Shown: positions 25,284-36,600 of the stretch, piece by piece
How the letters are laid out: each line of letters opens with the position of its first letter
Numbering within the stretch: position 1 is the stretch's first letter
From: Dipylidium caninum
Taxonomy: Eukaryota; Platyhelminthes; Cestoda; Cyclophyllidea; Dipylidiidae
Reading direction: 5' to 3'
DNA: 64,000 bases
Assembly (NCBI GenBank): GCA_017562135.1
Contig: QEYB01000179.1
Location: 1 to 64,000, forward strand
Notes under the pieces: model-generated
What the model was told of the DNA's origin: nothing
What the model saw: the letters and a program-made list of their open reading frames with translations, nothing else
The model's database searches: none
Translations under genes and position numbers: made by a program

Positions 25284-27085
25284 CTTGTTCAAATCCTTGT
25301 CCTGCACCTCCGGTGACGATTCAATCACGTCGTCTTGCTACTCTGCATCGCCGGTCAGTTGGTCGTGGAGGAGAGGGTGACGCAGCTCAAACAAGTCTGC
25401 CGCCATTTTTCGCGGTCTCAGCGTTGTCCGCAAATTTAAAGGCGTTGGCACACTGTTCATTCAATGCGAGGCAGCGAAGGAATGCATGGGCAAGTGCGGG
25501 AGGTTCACTGTGTAACTGTGGACGAAGGAAGCTACTTGAAGTGGGAGAGATCAGCGCAGCCGCGGTAGAAGTCTTTTCTACACTTGCAACTTCATCTGTT
25601 TACTGAGCATTCACAGTGTGTACATGAAAGCGTAGGTGGGTGGGAGGTTTGCACGGAAGAGTTTAGACTCTGAGCCACGTTCCAAATGGCGTGATAGACA
25701 GGAAGAGGATGTCGATCACACAATCACAAACGCTTCTATCCTCGTACATTCGCGGAATGAGTTGAGGCCATCTCGGCCTGTGCTGTGTGGTCAGTTGTCA
25801 GGAAATCTACTTCTGCAATTGTCGGATGCATGCTTTTGCAGGTACCCTCTTCAACTCCTCCCGATTGCACTCAACACTACTTCGCCAGGTGGGGAAACTT
25901 GGAGAAATTGAAGGTTGCCTGCTATAAAATCGAACTTCTCACTGACGTAGGAAGTTCCTTAGTGGACGATGTCTTATGCTCACTCCTGCAATTCTACGCA
26001 CAGTGTGTGAACGTTTTACATTACCTGCAGCCAAAACTCTTAACAAACTGCAGCAATGCACACGCTGATTAGCTCTGTGGTAGGAAAAGCCACACATCGC
26101 CACCGCCATCTTGTTTGCTAAACAGGCGATCATAGACACTGTACATTTTACATCAACTGTCTGTCACGACTCTCGCCACCACGCCTCCGATTGCTTCACT
26201 TACTTCTCTGCAAAATAGTGCTGACGCCACCCGAGTCCCCTCAGACGTGGACGAATGGATGGACGCCGTCCAATTTGCCCCTACACCGCACTCTGCAGAG
26301 CAGTTGCTCCAAGGAGAAGAACCGCCTATTTGTCAACGCATCGTTAAATGCCTTCCGAAAAACCGGTGGCCGCATTTCACTAAGTGTCTCTAGTAATTGC
26401 CCATTTCCGGCTCCGCCTTCTGCCCACAGCTGATCACGAAGTTGCGAAGCCAAGTTTCATGCTTGGCAGCCACGATGAGGCTGCCGACTGTGAAATACGC
26501 ATTGATTCGAGAATGTGGTCGCCTCATGTGCTTGTTGGCGGAGAAAAGGAGACGGCAGGGACGAAGTGGAGCTGTTCCGCGAATTTGAAGAAAGGGTGAA
26601 TGCAATCCTCTTGTCAAGATGGAATTGAGGCTATTAAAAAGAGACCGGCTGAATGCTTAACGCTGTTAACCTGCTCAAGGCCCTACGGCAAACGACTTCT
26701 CCTTCTTAAAAATGGCACCATTAGCTGCGCAGATGCATCGCTAGCTCTTTGCACGCTGCAATCTTCCAAGTCTACAAAAAGGCAATGTGCTCCGCAGAGC
26801 AGTTTGGCAGCCACGACGAGAGGGTCTTCTGCAAAAGGCGTAATGTGCCGAGAATGTGGCCGATTCACTTCCTCCAATCATACTTCAATTCAGCGTATTG
26901 GACCCTAACTGCCAACTCTGTCTCAAATTTGTTGCTTCGTTCTCTCCACCCATGCGCACCTAGTAAGTGGAACGCAGAGTTTCAATCGAGATGACGTCAC
27001 CCGTGAATGAAACTCTTCAACTGACATCCAGTCACGGTGAACAAGCGATCTCTTCAAGGACCAGATTGCTGCAAGCTGACAGATG
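25283..27085 (-). pseudogene. Copy Y' of the unrecognised protein gene, frame-broken
   Basis: The minus strand repeats the order of islands seen at 21,085-22,760. From high to low coordinates these are a LVVAAK piece near 26,810 and again near 26,470 (spacing about 340 bases), GQLLETLSEMR near 26,390, a KRSHTVRRIAGVSIRHRPL piece near 25,990, CDCVIDILFLSITPFGTWL near 25,705, a LFELRHPLLHDQLTGDAE piece near 25,360 and SSPEVQDKD near 25,305. Each island lies in an open stretch, but frameshifts and stops separate them. The open stretch at 26,241-26,453 (70 codons) is the best preserved and is leucine-rich and probably helical. Confidence 0.55.
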
Positions 27086-27309
27086 GTCTCGACTTTCTAC
27101 ATAATCAAGTGCCGCTCCTCTGCACAACCTGAGAAGCGGTCAAAAAAAGTTGATTGTCGTTTGGGCCCATTTAAAGCTTCATCACGCGATTTCCGTCAAT
27201 TCAATCAAGTGGGCACTTAAAGTGCCACCTATCAATTCGCGATATGCCAGCTGAGTGGAAGTCGCTGGAAGCAGAATGATCACTGCCTGTGAAGTCTCCA
27301 CTCCACCAT

Positions 27310-28430
27310 TACTGCCTCGACACACCAGAGGCCGTTTTCCTCTGCATCAGACACGTCGGAAAGCATGGCTTCATTGAAAACCACAACCGGATAGTAAATT
27401 CGTGACCGACTTCCAGCGTTAAAGAGACGTGATGTAAAATGCTCAGCGGTGAGTGTTGGGTGGTAAAGCTTTCCTCCTCTGACGAAGATAAGGGCAAGTC
27501 TGCGAATGCCTACATCACGAAAGGTGCCACCCTCCTCCCTTCACTTCAACGTTCCACACGGTATCGCATCCGCTCCGCTCCCATGTCGTCAGGAATTCGT
27601 CTTGCCGCAGGCAAGTGAGGTCGTCTCTCTCAATACTCTGTAGAAGTGTTGTGTCCGATGTTATCGTCGCCCTTTGTCCACTTCATATATGAATTCTAAG
27701 ATGCAGTTTTGCAATTCTCTCACGAATGCCGACGAATGAACCCACCAGGCCGACAATGGAAGGAGATTTGTCACACCACACAATAGTGTCTCAGTCTGTT
27801 CGCTCTGCACTGCACCGATATCGTGCTGGTTTGTCTCATCAGAGTCAGAGCCCACTTAGGGTGGAGATGGAATGCAATCAATGGTCGCTCTACCTCTTTT
27901 CAGTCGGACGTGAAATAGAGGCTGTGGTGAGGTGTGGCGTATGTTTGACATCAACTCCTGGCCTTCAACTGTCTCTCTGAAACTCCTCAATCGGATATCG
28001 GCGATTAAGGCCGGGAAGGGTACCTTCAAAGTTGACGTGGTGTTCAATTCAACCCACCTCCCTTCCAACAGTCTTGAGGCAGACTTCATTAAAATTCCTA
28101 TTGGCAACCACATGCTATCCACTCCAACATCAGGCAGCCAATGCGACTCGTGGTGAGAGTGTTGGGCGGTCAAGCTTTCCTCCTCTGCCGAAGAGGATCT
28201 CAAGTCGGTGTGTCAAACGCCTACATCAAGGTAGTCATGTTGAGGTGTGGCGTATTTTTGACACTAACTCCTAGCCTTCGACTGCCTCTCTGAAACTGGG
28301 ATGGGTACCTTCAAAGCTGACATGTGCTACCCTTCAATCCACCTCCCTTCCAGCAGTCTTGAGGCAGACTTCATTAAAATTACTGTTGACAACCACATGC
28401 TATAAGCACAAACATCAGGCAACCAATGCG
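27310..28430 (-). repeat. Tandem repeat of about 280-300 bases
   Basis: Units share a GTGTTGGG(C/T)GGT(C/A)AAGCTTTCCTCC segment at 27,452 and 28,158. A CTTGAGGCAGACTTCATTAAAATT segment occurs at 28,074 and 28,358, and a GAGGTGTGGCGTAT segment at 27,930 and 28,240. The 28,060-28,150 and 28,340-28,440 pieces are close copies, while the unit at 27,350-27,520 is older. The left inverted block has one unit less at 10,370-10,620, so the extra unit was gained on the right or lost on the left. Confidence 0.75.
27661..28203 (-). pseudogene. 180-codon minus-strand ORF interrupted by one TAA
   Basis: Two adjacent open stretches, 28,203-27,859 (115 codons) and 27,855-27,664 (64 codons), are in the same frame and separated only by TAA at 27,856-27,858. 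The first carries a serine/glutamate-rich start (SSSAEEES) and then a unit repeated at 27,309-27,497 (SSSEEES...). The second ends with a segment resembling an amphipathic helix (VRELQNCILEFIYEVDKG). The family is not recognised. It may be a nonsense-mutated exon, or the two parts may be unrelated. Confidence 0.35.
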
Positions 28431-29990
28431 ACTCGTGGGATTCTTCGGCTTCGCATCAGACTAACCGTCTTCCTAGCTGTCGCTGCGACGCTATCGTCTT
28501 TAACTCATTTTCTTTGGGAAATAACTGGACGTCAAACAAGAAGGCACCAAACACAGTACAGGTACTGTACGCAATTTCAAGAATAAGAACTGACTGTCAG
28601 GGTCTGGGTGTGTTCCGACTGCAATCGGTTTCGTCCGCTTTCACTTGGAATTAGAAGGAGGACACCGTTCAACTCGTCTTGTCTGGCTGCTCCTCACTGC
28701 CGCACAAACAATGGAAAATGGACGACATGGCTTCTTCCTGCAAATCTGCTTCAGGTAGCATTTCCGCTACACGAAGCAGAAACTGCAGCACAAAGAACGG
28801 AAGAATAATAGCTACTTGCAGCACCTACTTGGTCGAATTGGGAGAAGTCTTGTGACAGAGCCCTTAGTAGGCCCGCAAATGGGGCAGTTTCTTTCGACTG
28901 CATCTAGAACTGTCTAGACGAGCAGGCACTTGACGTTGCAGAGAATGGATAGCAGTCGTCCTCTTTGGGTGGTTAGTCGCCTACGAGCTCAAATCTCAAC
29001 TGTGACTGGATGTCGGTTGATTGATTTGAGAATGGACCGATTCATGAACTTGTGAGAGCGGAGGCTGTGGAAAGATATCATGTCGGCGAAGCGCGATTGA
29101 AGTCATTATTGCCCACATGGTAGACTGTGAAATAGAAGGCATCTGGCATTTTTGTATATGAGAGTAGATAAGTATGTTCATATAAGGGAATATTAGTTTT
29201 TCTGAATGCATTTTCTTAGACCTATTTTGAGGATGTGGAAAAGTTGGGAGGCTTCATTAGTCGTAGAAGTGGATAATTGTTTTGGGGTTTGGACGTGCGC
29301 ATGTGTTTTCCCCTGTATTCCGCCAACGGTTAGGTTTGTATGAAACAGCGAGGCCACTGATCCGGGGTGGTGATCCTCTCTTCCCGGCAGTGCTATTTGA
29401 CTACGGAAGCTCATAGTGAACGCTTTGTAGTCAGCAGTTTTCTTGTCACTTATTGGTTTACTTGGAGTGAGAGAAGCCGACGTACCCAGTTAGTGGAGGG
29501 AGTTAAAATGCAGTCGGCGTGTGAGTGGATTTGCTTTGGCAGTGGTGTATGCGGGCTGACTGACTGTGTGGGTGAGTGAGTGAGTGAGCGGCTTGTAGGT
29601 TGACTTGAAGGTCCAGATTTTTGCAGCCGTTAACGTAAAATCCCCTTCATAGGAGTACTAATTGTCTCTGTCTTCTCATGGAACGCCTCGTCGAAGATTT
29701 TGTCATTGAGGTGACGCACAATCAGTGAGGTACTCACATTGATAACTTGCATCGTCTAGGTTGACGACGGTTTGATTTTGGTGGAAGAAGACAAACTTGC
29801 CCAATGGGCACGCCGAATGTGTACCAGTCAACGACCAAATTTTCTGACATGACAAGTTATTCTGAAGGTCGGGTTGGCGAGGGTAACGATGATGGTACTT
29901 GTCTCCACGTGACATTTTGGAAAATTGAAACAGTAATCTGAGCTGAATGGCGTTGATATCTGGACGTTAGTATTTGGTGTTCGTCGATTC
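28430..29990. other. Part of the duplicated block, no gene recognised
   Basis: This stretch is matched by 8,800-10,370 in the inverted left copy, with short ORFs in both copies but no frame kept open in both. At 29,703-29,915 a reading with FFHQNQT and CEYLT is shared with 8,989-9,189. Downstream exons of the GTPase gene would be expected here on the minus strand, but I could not identify them. Confidence 0.4.
29571..29591. repeat. Short GTGA tandem repeat
   Basis: A short run of GTGA units. The mirrored site in the left copy near 9,245-9,265 is a degenerate CACT run. It is a simple microsatellite within the duplicated block. Confidence 0.7.
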
Positions 29991-29993
29991 TCA

Positions 29994-31895
29994 CATTGGT
30001 GATTTGTTGAGAGCACAGAGCGTGAGCTTGCTGACGAGGCGGCCTCGAGCTTAACGTTGCAACTGGCTCACCAGTAAAACCGCGGCTGCTATAGGTCCAC
30101 ACAGTGGTGCGTGTTGGTTGGCCTGAAAACCCAGATAGTTCCGGACTACCAGATGACAGGCGGTTCGCTCCACTTGCTTCAGGAAGGCCGTGCGACGCAA
30201 CGGTGGCCGGGACGCACGTGACTGCTGATCGCCACCTAATTTGGTGGCTATGTCTTCCAGACCTGGCGCAAGGAGAGTGATGCAAGAGGACTCGGTCTAG
30301 ATAAAGCAAGTCTTCAAAACCGCAAACTCTACGGCTTCTTTTCTACACAACTCCTGTTAACATTGACTGTCTCCCGTTCTCTTCCCACCTCTTTGATATC
30401 GGACATTGAAGTCTTTGCTGTGCTGCCCCCAAACAAGGCCAGACGTTCGTTATGATATTGAGAAAATTAATCAACACTTTCTTCCTTTTCTACACCGGCA
30501 TTAGTGAACACAAGGCAAGAGACCTCGCACCTCATCAGGCCTTAATAGTTAACGAAACCGTCCTTGGAGGGTATTCAGCATTACAAGGGCGTTAATGTTA
30601 GTCGAGTGATTAAACAACTTCAAATGACTAAAACACTTCTCAAAGGGAAGAGACAAAAAAATGTCAAGAAACACCGCAACGAGAGCGTACGATGGGAGAA
30701 TAGTGAAGGTTAAAAACACACAAATCTCGCAAACTTTTCCTCATTATGAAACGATTCACCAAAACCACGTATTAGAGAGCGCAGGGAGACGAGGAACAAG
30801 TCGCCACGCATTCGGACACCACCGGACCAACTAATGCTAATACTGCGCAGCGTACCTTATTTCATGAAACTTCTCAACGACTCTCACTCAAATCTCCTTA
30901 TATGAAGTGATCGGCTGATCGCAAATGCTCGTGGCGTGGAAAAGAGGTAGACAAAGTTCACAAGGATAAAACCCTGCAATAATTGTGGAAAGTGGCTGAT
31001 AACTGCCTAGCGAGGGCTTTGTCGCAAACACAAAACAAAGAGCACCTCCAAACAGATGCCCCTTGATTCCACGATAGACAGTTACTTTCATCTCACACCT
31101 GAATAACACAGAACACCTGACACAAACGAATGATTCCAGGATTAATAACAACGCAACAGAATAATCAAAAGGATATTTACATCAAAATCACACGAAATGA
31201 TAACGGCGGGCGACTTACTGGGTGGATCTGTCATGGTGATTCTGCGATGATGTGGATAGCTAATCGCGGAAATTTGAGGTTTCAGTGTGGTGAGTAGATA
31301 TGAAGCAATTTTAGCCTCAGAACTCGACAGTGCCTGCAGTAGACTAGACTTCCCAGCATTCGGAAGTCCGATAAGGCCGATGTCTGACGTTAGCCGAAGA
31401 ATATGAATTACGCGGCAGTTACACCTATAAATCCAACACGAGAGATCGAGCCTCCCCGGACACCCGATGTAATTGGTGACGAGCGAGCCGTACACACCGC
31501 CTTGGGCAACAGGAATGCGTTGATCGTGTCTGTCGAGATCACCTACCAATCTAGTGAGCTCGATCGGATTACTAACGTAGAATGAAATGCGAAATGGCAC
31601 GGCGGCGTCAATATCAGTTGCCTTGACGCCTAAGAAAACATTGCATCGATAACTGCACGGGTAGCTATAGCTAGCCTAAGCAAAAAAGGAGAGGGATATT
31701 AGTCTTAGAATGGCTTCCTACGATAAACCGTATCTTCGGATTCTGCGTGACAATATCGGTAAGGGTATGTGCGTCAACGCTGCGTAGGTAAACGCTCCGA
31801 CCGTTGCCACCTTCACCACGGACTTCATTTAAATGCGGAGACGATCGACAAACTGCCGATGCTCTCGGATGCACAAAATAGCGACGTCCAATCAT
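29994..31895 (-). pseudogene. GTPBP10-like: Obg-type GTPase, GTPBP10-like, interrupted
   Basis: GTPBP10 (ObgH2) is a mitochondrial ribosome-assembly GTPase with an Obg fold followed by a G domain. Exon 31,219-31,895 reads an Obg-type glycine-rich stretch (GEGGNGRSVYLRS) and then NPKIRFIVGSHSK. After a frameshift it reads QRIPVAQGG and the P-loop GLIGLPNAGKSSLL at about 31,338-31,378, then KIASYLLTTLKPQIS, and ends at a GTAAGT donor inside the DxPG motif. Exon 30,072-30,262 starts in matching phase (GLEDIA for GLIEGA) and reads FLKQVERTACHLVV. Reading on past the donor shows ALNKSP, a damaged G4 motif (NKxD). Defects are frameshifts, a stop in the N-terminal half and the lost G4 aspartate. No exon for the C-terminus was found. 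This is most likely a pseudogene; sequencing error cannot explain everything. Confidence 0.75.
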
Positions 31896-32870
31896 AAGTG
31901 TCAGTCTAACACCGTCAAGGAGACATTTGCGAATAAAGTGGAATATAGGATGGAGAACGACGGAGCGTTGTTACTGTGGTAAATATGGCCTAAAAACCAT
32001 GGACGACACGTTGTATTGTCAGGTTCTGTGTTGTGACTTAAGCCCATGACCAATGCACAAATTAGCGAGTGCAAGATGCGGCGTGTAATACTCATGGCAT
32101 TTAACGCGAACGGATAATTCAATATTTGGTGAAGAGAACTTGATGTGCTCTTCGATAGTCTTTCAGAGGAGATTGACGTTTGAAGCTCCTGTACTGGCTC
32201 TTGCTGGGCACTTGGAAGCTTAAGGTTTACCGAAAAGAAACTGTCGGATAGGCAAATGTTAACCTGCCACAAACGGCTGTCATCTCAACAACTTCGTGAA
32301 TCCACATCCTTCTCCACTGGAGTCTTGGGCGAGGAGGCTTTTACCGCTCACATTCTTACCTTACCACTTGCAAACCAGATTGGTGCACACCCTCGCGGGT
32401 GACCTGAACACTGGTACCATCGCATCATGCGACAGCAGCTAAGTTGTTCTCGCAAACTCATGCGATACTTGCTGTGAATATTTGACTTCTTTCCTGAGCT
32501 TTTCCTTGCCCAACTTCATTTTCTAGGGGAAGAGTTTTTCACTTAATAGCCACTGAAACGCTGCTATGTCCTTCTTTCGAGTGGACCAATAGGGAAGGGA
32601 GTACCGAAGGCAGTGTTAACTTGTCGTGCTCGCATGCCTTTCGCCTCGTTCAAAAATATACACAAGCGAAATGTTCGCTTGCATATGGAAGGGTCTCAGG
32701 GCTTCCACTTTCACGCACATAACACTCAATGTGCCTAGCCGGCTTCCAAAGCCAAATTAAAGCCGCTTCCCAAAAACACATTTTTTGTTCTGTGAGCTAA
32801 AGACGAGGAATACAAACGAGGAGGACGTCTTCGCGAACTTTGACGAAAGGCCTTAACGAAAAATGAGGAT
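31896..32870. other. Intergenic part of the duplicated block
   Basis: Matched by about 6,240-7,085 in the left copy. A 123-codon minus-strand ORF (31,901-32,272) lies just upstream of the GTPase exon. It has no domain I recognise and is not kept open in the left copy, so it is more likely upstream or promoter-side sequence than a gene. Confidence 0.4.
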
Positions 32871-32885
32871 GAATTTTATTTGGCC

Positions 32886-33424
32886 ATGCATAACTCCGCC
32901 CATGCTGTGGCTAACTCTTTCGCGCTAATTCCGACTGCTAAGGTGGAAAAGAGTCATATTCTCCTGGATATTAGCAAGAAGTACAATGACTGCCAAAGAG
33001 TTGACATACTTTTTCGTGACCTTGCATGTCTACGTCACGAACTGGCAACGCAGCTGTCAAAAATTCGAGCGCTTGAGTCGCGCTTCAACCTCCTGCCCGC
33101 AGACCCTTCAATGACATCCAGGCGCCTCAAACCTAAACGAACGGTTTTTATGGAGACAATCGAGGAGGCGCGTACTGTGAAGTCATCGTTTGATTCTTCG
33201 ATGGTGCCAACTCAAATTTCTGCCAGCTGATCAGCCTCTGTGGCAGATGAAGTTATGCGCCTGCAGGCAGCCGGTTAGGCGGAGCTTCCGGATCGTTTAA
33301 CTAGGGCAGAACAACTGAAACTTGCCATCCGGAAGCGTGAAGCAAAAGACGATCTGGATATAGGCGTTATTTTGTGCATTGATGCCTCCTTTCTTCGTTC
33401 CGTTTGGTTATTAAGGAATTTATT
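32886..33424 (+). pseudogene. Coiled-coil ORF with two in-frame stops
   Basis: Starting from ATG at 32,886, the first 114 codons read a leucine/arginine/glutamate-rich helix, with a likely coiled coil over LRHELATQLSKIRALESR, followed by a basic segment SRRLKPKRTVF. After TGA at 33,228-33,230 the same frame continues through VADEVMRLQAAG to TAG at 33,276-33,278. It then runs through AELPDRLTRAEQLKLAIRKR to a stop near 33,430. The helical character on both sides of each stop argues that both are nonsense mutations. It runs opposite to the flanking GTPase and SLC10 remnants. The family is not recognised. A decayed copy is at 5,855-6,150. Confidence 0.45.
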
Positions 33425-33429
33425 TCCGT

Positions 33430-33995
33430 AGAGGAGCAAGGTTTCAAGCACAAGGTCATTCATAAAGGAAAAGCTACACGCGCGCCAGTGCATGTGTTTG
33501 AGCGAAGGCGATATAAATAAACCTAAGCCCCCAATTCTCGTATTGCTACTCTGTTCATGGCGAAATGTCGGCCTTCGTATTTGCCTACTATTCAGTCGGG
33601 TATGAAGATTTGAACGACACATTTCGGTGTGTTATTTAATTTGAGTAGTGCTTCTGGTGCGGTTTTGTTCTTTCCATCCCGTGTAATCTTTCCTCATTTT
33701 AAAGTAGTCCCTTGTGTTTCGCGAATCCATCAAGTTAACTGATATTAGATTCGTATCCTTTTGTTGAAATGGCAGGGAAAATAACCAAAAAAGAAGGAAT
33801 TAGTGAGTGATTAGATTTTCTGTGAACAGAAAGTGCACAGAGTGGTGTGGAGACGGCGACACTTAAAGAGGGGCCGTCTCGAAGAGGTGATCTTTTGGGG
33901 AGGACCTCAACAGTTCGTGTTGTTCTGCGTTCCTTTCTGTAATTGCACTACCCTTCTTCTTCCGACAGCATTGTACGCATTTTCCTTTCCTAGCC
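33430..33995. other. Part of the duplicated block, no gene recognised
   Basis: Matched by about 5,050-5,800 in the left copy. The minus-strand ORF 33,275-33,622 and the plus-strand ORF at 5,505-5,801 correspond to each other and share YGNKF/YRNKF and SRSSFAS pieces. They lie antisense to the tail of the coiled-coil ORF, so the coding status is doubtful. Confidence 0.35.
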
Positions 33996-33998
33996 ACC

Positions 33999-35823
33999 AC
34001 AATGGTGTATGCAATCATCAGTGGTATGGGTGTAAAGATGGACGCCGCCCTCGGGTTGGGGCATTAAGTAGATGAGAACGAGAGTCGCAATTCCAATGTT
34101 TTGAGTGCCCATCTCTATCGATATTGTGATTATCTCAGTCAGAGAACGCCGACACAGCCAGGCGATTACGTAGGCGAGGAGAAATCCAGCCCATGGGAGC
34201 GTCACTGCCGTGGGGAAGAGGAGGGGATAGGCTCCCAACTGGCCGTAGATGGGTAAATTGGCGTAGATCCCGAATCCAATGACGAAGAAGAGGAAGACAA
34301 AGATCAATGGCTTAAGGAGTAGGCTGACGCAATGCTTGGCCACCTTCGGCCAACGCCACTTCACCAGCATGCCAAGGAAGGCGGGGATCAGAAGGTAGCA
34401 CAGTTGTACGGCGATTTGGGAGTAGGAGATGTGGATAGCTTTGGTGTCTAGAAAGAAGCGTCCGTAGATGAAGAGTGTTAAGGGCATCATGCCTGGAAAT
34501 AGAAGAGGTTAATCCTGCGTCTAACGTTCGCGCGTGAGGACCATTGTTTAAGTCGCCGCCTGAGTTTCGCAGTCGGTGTAGTGACTGAAGATGCCATGGC
34601 CGTTGACAGGTAGGAGACGGAAAAGTCTGCCCCAGGGGCCGGGTACGACAAAGGCCCGAGTTGTGACTCCGTGTTGCGATCACCTTCGGGCAAAGCAAGA
34701 GCCATTTGAATTGGCAGTGTCGTTGGGTGGCAGGAGTCAACGCGTACACTTTCTTGCTTCTCTGGTGGTCAACGTCTCCCAACTCCCCTTGCTTATACCT
34801 TTTTTCCTTCACGCCCATGCGAGTTGTTCTTCTAGCAAGAATATCCCAACCGTTTGCTAGAGTACCGCAATGAAAAGAATGATAGAAAGGAAGGAGCCGT
34901 TGATTCCAAATGAAGTCATTTCGATGACGCTCTACTTATCTCTGTTTGAGTAGCGCGCAGCGACTCGCTGATTAGCAATTGCGTATGAAAAGAGGTATGT
35001 TGAACTTCTCGTGAAGGAGTTAAGCGATCAAATAACCTGCGGAGGACGTGGCGCTAGGAGGAATAAGTAGGTGAGGCAATTTTTTTCGGGGGGAGGAGGA
35101 GGAGGAGGAAACAAGCAGAAGTCTTCCCTCCGTGCTCTAAGCGCACCTCGTCTCCTTTACCCTCCCCACCCCAACGCCTGCCCCAACACTCCTCATTTCT
35201 GACAGGGCTATCACCCGAACGAGTTGGTCCCCAAGAGAGCACGCAATCAGAGCTCCTTCTACCCCCTAAAGCTTTTACTCAAAACCCACCACATGCCGCT
35301 CAGGCAATTGTTTAGTCCGACTCGACTAGTGGTGCACAGCAGTGACCCGAACGAAGACGAGGTCTTGCCGGTCTCCTTTGGAGCAGCGTCATGGAGGGGG
35401 CTGTGTGGCAATGGAGTTAACACGGGGGCTCTGTGATCAATCATCTCGGCCTAACACGGCGGAGCAGGATGACGCTCTAGGCCACGTCCGTCAGTCTCCG
35501 AACTCCTTAACTTCTCCTATGATGCATCTAATTCCGCCTTCCAGGGTGTCAGTAGCAAATATAAGCACCTTTGATTACAAATTCGTCATAATCTCATGTG
35601 ATTGTTCCCTCAAGGTCATGGGTTTGGTGGTGGGTACGGGCGATCCGCACTTTTCCCCACTATACCAAATCTCACGCGTTAATTGTGTTCCAGAATTTGC
35701 CGAATGTTGTGGGTGAGGGGGGTTCATCAGGGGCATAAGCCCAAATTGGCCGACGAAAGGGATGAAGGGTGCCACTGGCCTCTTGCGCTCCCCAACTAAC
35801 CGTCTGTCCAACTCATTTTCCAT
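33999..35823 (-). pseudogene. SLC10-type sodium/bile acid cotransporter, interrupted
   Basis: SLC10 proteins are plasma-membrane sodium-coupled transporters with about nine to ten membrane segments. The exon around 35,725-35,823 reads RPVAPF..FVGQFGLMPL, the family's conserved P-x-FxxQFxLMPL segment. Around 34,560-34,770 a LLLCP piece and then, in another frame, GADFSVSYLSTAMASS match the CPGG..SN and DLS(V/L) region. From 34,492, after a good TTTCCAG acceptor, one frame runs GMMPLTLFIYG through several membrane segments. It reaches ISIEMGTQNIGIATLVL at about 34,080, the conserved (E)xGxQN motif, and ends near 34,040. Between the exons are frameshifts, and no donor matches the expected places. 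It is a disrupted gene or a badly assembled one. Confidence 0.75.
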
Positions 35824-36600
35824 GGAGAAGAGTAGTCCACAGTCTCACATGATAATGGCAATGCGGAAGACGGGTTCCAGCTTAGCAGAAGTCTAAAATG
35901 AGCTAATAGGTGTCACTTAATTTCAATGACAATCTATGCGTAACCCAGCACTAACCCCCACACACCCACCTCTTCGCTTTTCCTCCTCCTCGACGGGCAT
36001 CTAATCTTCGAGGTATTGTGGCATTCCAGATTATATCAGCCGGGAAATCTGCACTCTTCCCAAAGGACTCGCACTTCGTCGTTCTCTACCCACACTGCGC
36101 ATGCAAAATAGGAAATCTGAGTCGTCCACTCCATTCCCCACCCCGACCCCTCCTCTCCTCTGAAAAGTTTCCACTGCTACCGAAACTGCCGCTTTCACTT
36201 TCAAAGGTGTTGCTTGCCTTCTGTAACGCCAATGAGACCATCGAGATGAACGCCTCAACATTACACATCACCTGAAGTCGCTGAGGTAAAGAAACGTCGA
36301 TTTTGTAAATAAATGTGGGCAAAAGCCACCGTTGAGAGATGAGGGACAGAGAGAAGAGTGGAAAAACAGGGTGCGGACACATTGGAGCCCGGCGCCCTGC
36401 CAAGTACGTTTACATAAGGCGTGTTTGTTTCCGTGGCCGTGTACAGGGTGGCTCCAATCCTCGCAACCCAGGAGCAGGAGTGTTGGAGGGACCCTGGAGG
36501 ATTAAGGCCACAGATACCCGCCAGAAGAGAACAACCGCAAAAAGTGGAAGAGTTTTATTTTAACCAACAACAAACCGATCCATTAATATGAACTTCTAGT
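35823..36600. other. Part of the duplicated block, no gene recognised
   Basis: Matched by about 2,720-3,420 in the left copy. A minus-strand ORF (36,086-36,403, 105 codons) and a plus-strand ORF (2,870-3,067) correspond to each other and share a VFPLFS piece and VMCNVE. The shared protein-like reading is short and I do not call a gene. Confidence 0.35.

Noticed and set aside
26988..26999. Cyclic-AMP response element TGACGTCA
   Set aside because: A single 8-base palindrome in 64 kb is expected by chance fairly often, and no promoter or gene start is attached to it.
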